Positions 1-4,936 of a stretch of DNA of 6,037 bases are shown here, piece by piece. The notes under the pieces were generated by a model that saw only the letters and a list, made by a program, of their open reading frames with translations, was not told the origin of the DNA and ran no database searches. Source of the stretch: an uncultured Sulfolobales archaeon (GTDB taxonomy: Archaea; Thermoproteota; Thermoprotei_A; Sulfolobales; Desulfurococcaceae); assembly GCA_938003605.1 (NCBI GenBank), contig CALKYD010000086.1, forward strand, positions 1-6,037, given 5' to 3'. Each line of letters begins with the position of its first letter. Position 1 is the stretch's first letter. The translations under genes were made by a program, and so were the position numbers.

Positions 1-1025
1 ACTCCATATACTTCAACGATGTCCCCTGGCTTCAACTCTTTAATGATGCTTCTAAAGCCCCCCGTTGGTTCATATGCAGCTGCATCTATTTCCCCGCATT
101 CATCAGCTATAGTCAGTACTACGTGTCCTCCAACTATAGTCCTGGGGTTTCTAGAGACTTTTCCTAATGCTATAACGCCTGTGTAGGCGTATGCTTCACA
201 TAAGTTTCTCACTCTTCTTAAGTGCTCGTCGGTTGCTTGATTAGTTCTAAGTATGATCCATTTAGCTATAGGCTCTTCTGTTTTTACAATGCTTAGAGCT
301 CTAATTAATGCACTAGGCTCCTCCCCCCTTATCCCAAATAGCACTGGGTCTGGTCCGTGTGGAGCTATGAGTACTCTATTTGCCTCTCTGTCGACGTTTA
401 GGAAGGTCAACCCCCTGGTCTCCTCATCCATTTTAAACACACTTGATGGATCTATGAGCCTAGGCATCCCCCAATAATCCCTGCTTCTATAAGCAATTAA
501 CTCGTATGTGTAGTCTTTAGTTAGCTTGTTTCCTACAGCTGCTAGAGCTCCAATAAGCCCCCTTCTATTAGAGCTACTGCTCCACGTAATTACTTTAGGT
601 GCGTGCTTTTCAACAATGCTTAGCGCTTCATCAATTAACACTACATCCCTTACAGCCTTCTCCCCCATAGCTTCAAGTTCTTCGGGGACTCCACCCATGA
701 AGCAAACTACGTGTGGACTCCTCTTTGGATGAGCGAACTCAGCTACGTAGCTTTCAACAACGCCTATTGCTTCACTACACATTTCTCTAGCTGAGTCATA
801 GCTGTCCACAAGTACTCTCAGCGATAGAGCTCCATTCCCCCTCGTCTTCCAAGGTATTGCAGGGTTTAACCTAACTAAGTTGGGGTAGTCAATGAACTTT
901 ACGCCGCTCTTGCTCCAATCAATAGCTATTTCCGACACTAAGTCCGTTGTACAGCCGCCCTCTGGAGAGTCAACATCGTCGAACCCTACGTGGAGTTCAA
1001 CTCCTCTCAACTCTTGATCAACCAC
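1..1025 (-). CDS. tiaS: tRNA(Ile2) 2-agmatinylcytidine synthetase TiaS, 3' end outside window
   Basis: TiaS uses ATP and agmatine to convert C34 of tRNA-Ile(CAU) to agmatidine, so that the tRNA reads AUA codons. I translated the minus strand by hand: it is open without stops from 1025 to base 1 (341 codons). Family signatures appear in order. There is the metal-binding DDVDS (residues 16-20), the GGCTT segment (23-27) whose Thr corresponds to the autophosphorylated Thr18 of Archaeoglobus TiaS, and NPAIPWKTRGNGA (54-66). Then come HGPDPVLFGIRGE (223-235), RTNQATDEH (260-268) and the start of an OB-fold with VGGHV (298-302). Known TiaS proteins are about 420 residues, so the rest of the OB-fold and the C-terminal zinc ribbon are missing. 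The GTG at 1025 is chosen because GAGGG (plus-strand 1033-1037) lies 7 bases upstream. A GTG at 1031 is the alternative; an in-frame TAG lies just beyond it. The gene is divergent from the Trm9-like gene. Confidence 0.93.
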   Translation of the reverse strand, partial: MVDQELRGVELHVGFDDVDSPEGGCTTDLVSEIAIDWSKSGVKFIDYPNLVRLNPAIPWKTRGNGALSLRVLVDSYDSAREMCSEAIGVVESYVAEFAHPKRSPHVVCFMGGVPEELEAMGEKAVRDVVLIDEALSIVEKHAPKVITWSSSSNRRGLIGALAAVGNKLTKDYTYELIAYRSRDYWGMPRLIDPSSVFKMDEETRGLTFLNVDREANRVLIAPHGPDPVLFGIRGEEPSALIRALSIVKTEEPIAKWIILRTNQATDEHLRRVRNLCEAYAYTGVIALGKVSRNPRTIVGGHVVLTIADECGEIDAAAYEPTGGFRSIIKELKPGDIVEVYG

Positions 1026-1091
1026 TTGCACGCCCTCTAGCGCTACCTAAGTGAGCTGCTAATCACATGCTCTTCCTATAGAGCTACATAA

Positions 1092-1100
1092 CTTTAAATT
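1092..1100. promoter_or_regulatory. Palindromic TATA-type box in the tiaS / trm9-like divergent region
   Basis: CTTTAAATT contains the self-complementary TTTAAA (1093-1098). Read rightwards, it would place transcription start near 1122, giving a leader of about 50 bases before the methyltransferase ATG at 1175. Read leftwards, it would start tiaS near 1068 with a leader of about 40 bases. It is the only convincing TATA-like element in the 1026-1174 gap, so one box may serve both genes. This is inferred from sequence alone. Confidence 0.5.
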
Positions 1101-1165
1101 AAGTGGGAGTACTCCTCCTTAAGCTAGGCTAGTGCTATGATAGCTAAGAGTTTCCAATTAAGTGG
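1097..1165 (+). repeat. 10-base direct repeat in the methyltransferase leader (copies at 1097-1106 and 1156-1165)
   Basis: AATTAAGTGG occurs twice, 59 bases apart, within the divergent intergenic region. The first copy overlaps the left half of the dyad at 1099-1122. The second ends at the GGTG ribosome binding site of the methyltransferase gene. It could be a second, half-site copy of the same operator, or a chance repeat. Confidence 0.35.
1099..1122. repeat. 24-base imperfect dyad, possible operator
   Basis: The half-sites TTAAGTGGGAGT (1099-1110) and ACTCCTCCTTAA (1111-1122) are reverse complements at 10 of 12 positions, with a perfect core GGAGTACTCC at 1106-1115. It starts at the TATA box and runs to the predicted start site of the methyltransferase gene. 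An archaeal repressor commonly binds there. There is no spacer, so it suits a dimeric DNA-binding protein better than an RNA hairpin. The regulator is unknown. Confidence 0.4.
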
Positions 1166-1167
1166 TG
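1164..1167 (+). promoter_or_regulatory. Ribosome binding site for the Trm9-like gene
   Basis: GGTG, part of the archaeal consensus GGAGGTGAT, lies 7 bases before ATG 1175. No other ATG, GTG or TTG lies in this frame between the upstream stop TAA (1145-1147) and 1175, so the start is well fixed. Confidence 0.5.
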
Positions 1168-1174
1168 CAGCCAC

Positions 1175-1906
1175 ATGGATGGAAGTGAGGAGGTTCTGTG
1201 GAGCACTATAGAAGCGTATGAAGCAATGGCTCCTTCATATAGGAGGAGGGCTTGGGGCATAGTTAAGCAAGCTGCAGAATCATGCGGGAGGAGAGTGGAG
1301 GTATTTCTAGATGCAGGCTGTGGGCCGGGGCATAATGCAGCTCTACTGCTAAGTGAATACCCTGGTGTGAGGGGAGTGCTCATAGATTTATCTAAGGCAA
1401 TGATTGAAAGAGCGCGGTCACTTATTGAAAGAGCAAGGCTAAAGCACAGAGTTCTGCTCGTAGTGAGTGACGTGAGGGGCCTCCCCTTAAGAAGCGAGTC
1501 AGTAGAGCTCTGCCTATACGTAGCCGTTATACATCACTTACCGGAGAGAGCTTGGAGAATCAGTGCATTGAGAGAAGCGTGCAGAGTCCTCAGGGATGGA
1601 GGAGTAGCGCTCGTTACTGCATGGAGCATTGCTCAAAGGTCTTTCGTTAAGTGCTTAGCCACCAACTTCCTTAAGAAGCTCGTTAAGCCATCTGTAAGCA
1701 TAGGCGACTGCATTAAAGTGAGCGTAGTTAAGGGAGTCGCCTACAGAAGGTACTACCACTTATATACGCTGGGGGAACTCAAGAGAGATATTGAGGAGTC
1801 GGGGCTCACAGTGATTCAAGCAGGTAAGTATGTTGCTCCAGGAAGGGCTCATGCTTTGCAGAAAAACCTATTTGCAGTAGGGTTAAAGAAGCTCATAAAG
1901 GGCTAA
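1175..1906 (+). CDS. Trm9/ALKBH8-like class I SAM-dependent methyltransferase, probably tRNA U34
   Basis: This 243-residue Rossmann-fold methyltransferase shows the SAM-binding motif I LDAGCGPGHN (45-54) after strand VEVF. It has an acidic ribose-binding Asp at D71 (VLID), a second at SD99 (VVSD), AVIHHL at 117-122 and VLRDGGVALVTAW at 138-150. The combination AVIHHL, RVLRDGG-ALVTAW and then RRYYHLYTLGEL (191-202) is what I associate with Trm9/ALKBH8, rather than with ubiquinone or sterol methyltransferases. That family methylates the carboxymethyl group of cm5U34 in tRNA to give mcm5U. The N-terminal EAYEAMAPSYRRR (14-25) matches the usual lead-in helix. Trm9 normally needs the zinc-finger partner Trm112, which is not in this window. 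The stop lies 26 bases before the elp3 ATG on the same strand, suggesting one operon and supporting the U34 role. Class I methyltransferase is secure; the Trm9-like role is inference from motifs and context. Confidence 0.77.
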   Translation: MDGSEEVLWSTIEAYEAMAPSYRRRAWGIVKQAAESCGRRVEVFLDAGCGPGHNAALLLSEYPGVRGVLIDLSKAMIERARSLIERARLKHRVLLVVSDVRGLPLRSESVELCLYVAVIHHLPERAWRISALREACRVLRDGGVALVTAWSIAQRSFVKCLATNFLKKLVKPSVSIGDCIKVSVVKGVAYRRYYHLYTLGELKRDIEESGLTVIQAGKYVAPGRAHALQKNLFAVGLKKLIKG

Positions 1907-1921
1907 AGCAATACTCTGTGC

Positions 1922-1925
1922 GGAG
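1922..1925 (+). promoter_or_regulatory. Ribosome binding site that decides the elp3 start
   Basis: GGAG lies 7 bases before ATG 1933. The in-frame GTG at 1918 has no comparable motif before it, so translation most likely begins at 1933. Confidence 0.6.
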
Positions 1926-1932
1926 TAAAGTT

Positions 1933-3375
1933 ATGGAGAAGCAGTTAAGGAAGCTGAGCAGAGTACTTTCAGGTGTAGCGCCTGTAGCAGTAATGACTAA
2001 GCCATATCCATGCCCTCATGGAAAGTGCCTCTACTGTCCTGGAGGCCCTGATCAAGGGACTCCGCAGAGCTATGTAGGTGAAGAGCCAGCCCTCATGAGG
2101 GCTATTAGAGTCGGCTACGACCCGTATCTACAGACTTTAAGTAGGCTTAAGCAGTATCACGAGGTGCTGGGCTATTTTCCATCCAAGGTAGAGCTAATAG
2201 TTATGGGTGGGACTTTTCCAGCCATGCCTAGGAGCTATCAGGAGTGGTTTATAGCCATGGCCTTGGAGGCTATGAATGACTACCCATTCAATAGAGCGCC
2301 TAAAACAGTGGATTTAGCCAGTGCTCAGCTAAGGAATGAGGCGGCAAGCGTGCGCTGCATAGCTATGACTATTGAGACGAGGCCTGACTGGACGCGTGAA
2401 GAACACGTAGACTTCATGCTATACCTAGGCGCTACTAGAGTTGAGCTGGGAGTACAGAGTATCTACGATGACGTGCTTGAAAGAGTTAGGAGGGGTCACA
2501 CAGTTAGAGATGTTGTAGAAGCAACTAGAGTAGCTAAGGACTCAGGGCTTAAGGTAGCATACCACATAATGCCTGGGCTTCCTGGGAGTAGTTACGATAA
2601 GGACTTAGAGATGGTTAAGGAAATATTCAGTAACCCAGATTACAGGCCTGACTACTTGAAGATATACCCAACGATAGTCGTCAAGGGAACAGGGCTATAC
2701 GAGCTCTGGATTAAAGGCTCCTATACCCCATATACTGATGAGGAAGCCGTTGAATTGATAAGCGAGATGTATAGGTATATACCTGAATACGTTAGAGTCA
2801 TTAGAGTCCAGAGAGATGTGCCAGTAAAATACATTGAAGCTGGCCCTAGGAAGGGGAATTTAAGAGAATTAGTTGAGGAGAAGTGCTTAGAGAAAGGCAT
2901 AGCTATTAGGGAGATAAGGTGGAGGGAGATAGGTAGGCAGATCTATAAGTTAGGTAAAGTCCCTAGGGAAAGCTGTATTAAAATGAAGAGATTAGTTTAT
3001 GAAGCCAGTGGGGGAACTGAGGTATTTCTATCAGTGGAGGAAGAGTGTAGTGATGCATTAATGGGGTTCCTAAGGCTAAGGATCCCTAGTGAAAGAGCTC
3101 ATAGACCTGAAGTAGACTCAAGTACGGCAATAGTTCGAGAACTACACGTGTACGGCTTAATGACTCCCATAGGCGCTAAGCCTCAGAGCATCCTGGAAGT
3201 ACAGCATAAAGGCTTTGGGAAGAGACTGCTGCTTGAGGCAGAGAGAATATCTTTAGAGGAGTATGGTATGAGGAAAATATTAGTTCTCTCAGGAATAGGG
3301 GCTAGAGAGTACTATAGAAAACTGGGGTATAGTAGGTTAGAGGGATCTCCATACATGGTTAAGCTCCTGAAGTAG
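1933..3375 (+). CDS. elp3: Elp3: radical SAM / acetyl-CoA-binding tRNA U34 carboxymethylation enzyme
   Basis: Elp3 uses a [4Fe-4S] cluster, SAM and acetyl-CoA to add a carboxymethyl-type group to C5 of wobble U34; archaea use it without the other Elongator subunits. From ATG 1933 the protein has 480 residues. The cluster motif CPHGKCLYC (C27, C32, C35) has the archaeal spacing Cx4Cx2C and is followed by PGGP and PQSYVGEEP. Further radical-SAM signatures are IETRPDW, RVELGVQSI, RRGHTV, YHIMPGLPGS and LKIYPTIVVKGTGLYE, then VIRVQRDVP. The C-terminal GNAT domain has ELHVYG, the acetyl-CoA loop QHKGFG (424-429), LSGIGAREYYRKLGY and a final YMVKLLK. The protein lacks the N-terminal extension of about 80 residues found in yeast Elp3, whose first cluster Cys is near residue 108. 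The REIRWREIG segment lacks the cysteines of the bacterial CRCIRCRE form. A GTG start at 1918 would add five residues. The gene follows the Trm9-like methyltransferase directly. Confidence 0.95.
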   Translation: MEKQLRKLSRVLSGVAPVAVMTKPYPCPHGKCLYCPGGPDQGTPQSYVGEEPALMRAIRVGYDPYLQTLSRLKQYHEVLGYFPSKVELIVMGGTFPAMPRSYQEWFIAMALEAMNDYPFNRAPKTVDLASAQLRNEAASVRCIAMTIETRPDWTREEHVDFMLYLGATRVELGVQSIYDDVLERVRRGHTVRDVVEATRVAKDSGLKVAYHIMPGLPGSSYDKDLEMVKEIFSNPDYRPDYLKIYPTIVVKGTGLYELWIKGSYTPYTDEEAVELISEMYRYIPEYVRVIRVQRDVPVKYIEAGPRKGNLRELVEEKCLEKGIAIREIRWREIGRQIYKLGKVPRESCIKMKRLVYEASGGTEVFLSVEEECSDALMGFLRLRIPSERAHRPEVDSSTAIVRELHVYGLMTPIGAKPQSILEVQHKGFGKRLLLEAERISLEEYGMRKILVLSGIGAREYYRKLGYSRLEGSPYMVKLLK

Positions 3376-3388
3376 ACCTGCTTTAGCT

Positions 3389-4246
3389 TCAACGCATTAC
3401 TTTAATAGCTGAGTCCTCATCTATGATCCATATATTCCTCCTAGGCCTAGTATCTATGATAGCGCTTGGCTTAACTCTCCCAACAAAGTACTCGGTGATC
3501 AATGGCCGTAGAGCCTCCTCCTTCAATCCTTCGTCAATGACTCTCCATACTTCCACAGGATTGTCGTATATCAATGCCTTGCCTGTGGACACTACCACGA
3601 TCTTGCTTACGGAGTTCCTCAAATCCATGTATGGAAGGACGGCGTTATTGAAAGACTCTACTAGAATTAAGTCGCTTCCCTCAGCTAGTTCCTCCAAGCA
3701 ATAGCTTAGCTCAATTGATGCTTTTCGTGATGTAAGCAGGCTTAGGAGAGTCTTTAAATCAATTGCTTCAGCACTCAGTTCTTCAGCTAACGAACTTATT
3801 TCGTCCCTCAGGAATCTAGGTACTCTAGCTATGTTTTCTTTAACTAGAAAGTGGCTCGACGTCCTCTCCCTACACTTGCTCACTCTACTGAGAACTACTC
3901 TAGAGAACTGATCCTCCATATCTCTATAAAATGACTCTACAGAATTAAGGTAAAGCCCTACGTCCAGCGGCGATAGGAGGAGGTCTATTGGATTAATTAA
4001 GTGCAACTTACTTGGCTCAACTCTAAGTAGCTCAGCGTATAGGGAGACATCGTGCCCTAAGAGCAGTTTTAACTCCCTGCTTACCTCAATGGTGTGATAC
4101 TGCGTCCATGCATCGTGGCCTGCAACAGGCTTATACACGGATACTCTAAGCCCCTTACTTAAGGCGTAGTTAGCCACATTGTATGTAAACCAAGTCTTTC
4201 CACTGTCAAAGGCTAGTAAGCCTGTTATAAGGATCACTTTAGTCAA
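3389..4246 (-). CDS. P-loop ATPase of unknown function, dethiobiotin-synthetase-like fold
   Basis: I do not recognise a named family for this 285-residue protein. It opens with a beta strand and a deviant nucleotide-binding loop, TKVILITG-LLAFDSGKTWF, with G9 and then G16-K17-T18. The spacing matches the GTDTGVGKT type of BioD/MinD (SIMIBI) proteins rather than a plain Walker A. VYKPVAGHD (38-45) resembles the conserved YKPV strand end of dethiobiotin synthetase. A late strand DLILVESFNN (192-201) sits where that fold has its VEGAGG segment, and KIVVVSTGKA (215-224) is the next strand. The middle (about 60-190) is helical and leucine-rich, with no membrane segment. The start is TTG 4246, with GGGG (4253-4256) six bases upstream; GTG at codon 4 is less likely. 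Its 3' end converges on elp3 with a 13-base gap, and its 5' end is divergent from nadM. ATP binding is likely; the substrate is unknown. Confidence 0.82.
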   Translation of the reverse strand: MTKVILITGLLAFDSGKTWFTYNVANYALSKGLRVSVYKPVAGHDAWTQYHTIEVSRELKLLLGHDVSLYAELLRVEPSKLHLINPIDLLLSPLDVGLYLNSVESFYRDMEDQFSRVVLSRVSKCRERTSSHFLVKENIARVPRFLRDEISSLAEELSAEAIDLKTLLSLLTSRKASIELSYCLEELAEGSDLILVESFNNAVLPYMDLRNSVSKIVVVSTGKALIYDNPVEVWRVIDEGLKEEALRPLITEYFVGRVKPSAIIDTRPRRNIWIIDEDSAIKVMR

Positions 4247-4280
4247 AGCAAACCCCAGTATTAATGGAGTTCTTAAGTAA

Positions 4281-4288
4281 GTAATAAG
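4281..4288 (-). promoter_or_regulatory. Weak TATA-like box for the P-loop ATPase gene
   Basis: On the minus strand this reads CTTATTAC, centred about 38 bases before the TTG start at 4246. It would give a transcript start near 4258 and a leader of about 12 bases. It lies in an A/T-rich patch with repeated TAAG units (4273-4288), so the exact box is uncertain. Confidence 0.3.
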
Positions 4289-4333
4289 TTGTGCAATGCG
4301 TAAAAGCTCGCTTACCTCTGCTAAACCCTAATG

Positions 4334-4342
4334 TTTTTAATA
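4334..4342 (+). promoter_or_regulatory. TATA-like box for the nadM operon
   Basis: TTTTTAATA lies about 44 bases before the nadM GTG at 4382. An archaeal start about 26 bases downstream would fall near 4364, leaving a short leader that contains the GGCGAT motif. It is flanked by CCCTAATG and AAGGGGG. The rest of the 4247-4381 intergenic region shows no recognisable RNA gene or long repeat. Confidence 0.5.
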
Positions 4343-4371
4343 AGGGGGAGAGCATTCAAGTACTGATGTAA

Positions 4372-4377
4372 GGCGAT
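4372..4377 (+). promoter_or_regulatory. Ribosome binding site for nadM
   Basis: GGCGAT differs from the GGTGAT part of the consensus by one base and ends 4 bases before GTG 4382. An in-frame TGA at 4364-4366 rules out any start further upstream, so GTG 4382 is the only reasonable one. Confidence 0.5.
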
Positions 4378-4381
4378 AGCC

Positions 4382-4933
4382 GTGGCACTGAAGGCTGATA
4401 GATGTCTCTTAATAGCTAGGTTTCAGCCACTGCACTACGGGCACTTAGTAGCGTTAAGAGAAGCCTTCAGTAAGTTTGATGAAGTCATCGTAGTCATAGG
4501 TATGGCTAGCCAAAGCCATACGCCTGAGAATCCATTTACAGCTGGCGAGAGGATACTCATGGTTAGAGAGACAGTTAAGTGGGATAACATGCCTTTAGAT
4601 AAAGTAGTGACTGTAACTCTCCCAACTATTGAAGTGAGTAGAGTAGCCGTGCATTACGTAAAGCTCTACTCCCCCCCATTCACTTCAGTGGTAACGCTTA
4701 ACCCAATAGTTGAAAGGATCTTTAAGGAGGAGGGCTATGCAATAACTCGTCCCCCAGAGTACAATAGAGAGATGTACAGAGGGTCTTACATTAGGAAGCT
4801 AATGGCTGAGGGAAGCCCTAAGTGGAGGGAGTTGGTTCCAAGACCTGTGGCAGAAATAGTGGATTCAGTTGATGGAGAGTCGAGGATAGCTATGCTCTAT
4901 AGGGATAGAATACCGGGCTACCGCTGGGAGTGA
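4382..4933 (+). CDS. nadM: Nicotinamide-nucleotide adenylyltransferase, archaeal NadM type
   Basis: NadM transfers AMP from ATP to nicotinamide mononucleotide, the last adenylylation step to NAD+, in the cytoplasm. The 183-residue length is typical of the archaeal family (about 170-185). The nucleotidyltransferase signature IARFQPLHYGH (11-21) contains the HxGH motif (H18, G20, H21). MASQSHTPENPFTAGERILM (41-60) is the archaeal NadM hallmark that binds substrate. The C-terminal YRGSYIRKLM (132-141) corresponds to the second ATP-binding motif, usually written ISGT/SSTxIR. The first signature has Ala at residue 12 where most members have Gly (GRFQP). The GTG start is fixed by an upstream in-frame stop. 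The stop codon lies inside the ribosome binding region of the next gene, so nadM and the Cys-cluster gene are almost certainly co-transcribed and translationally coupled. No nearby gene for upstream NAD steps is visible. Confidence 0.94.
   Translation: MALKADRCLLIARFQPLHYGHLVALREAFSKFDEVIVVIGMASQSHTPENPFTAGERILMVRETVKWDNMPLDKVVTVTLPTIEVSRVAVHYVKLYSPPFTSVVTLNPIVERIFKEEGYAITRPPEYNREMYRGSYIRKLMAEGSPKWRELVPRPVAEIVDSVDGESRIAMLYRDRIPGYRWE
4927..4930 (+). promoter_or_regulatory. Ribosome binding site of the Cys-cluster gene, abutting the nadM stop
   Basis: GGAG lies within the last two codons of nadM, directly before its TGA (4931-4933), and 6 bases before ATG 4937. Ribosomes finishing nadM would pass straight to the next start. 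Confidence 0.6.
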
Positions 4934-4936
4934 GAA

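Noticed and set aside
253..732. Two plus-strand open frames (253-477 and 526-732)
   Set aside because: They lie antisense inside tiaS, whose minus-strand frame carries all the family motifs. Their translations are low-complexity Ser/Leu/Thr-rich with no recognisable motif.
1137..1174. ATG at 1137 as an earlier methyltransferase start, or box C of a C/D guide RNA
   Set aside because: The ATG is in another frame and stops at a TAG near 1208. ATGATAG matches box C only partly, and no CTGA box D follows before the gene.
1144..1383. Minus-strand open frame of 79 codons
   Set aside because: It is antisense to the methyltransferase, overlaps its SAM motif I and has no motif of its own.
3423..3704. 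Plus-strand open frame of 93 codons
   Set aside because: It is antisense inside the P-loop ATPase gene, with no ribosome binding site and no recognisable domain.
3389..4246. Calling the ATPase bioD
   Set aside because: Only the general fold elements agree. The BioD-specific GTDTGVGKT and VEGAGG signatures are not present, so the symbol is not justified.
4327..4350. CCCTAATG ... AAGGGG as a hairpin terminator or riboswitch stem
   Set aside because: Only four base pairs form at the ends, with mismatches inside, and the T-run fits better as a TATA box for nadM.
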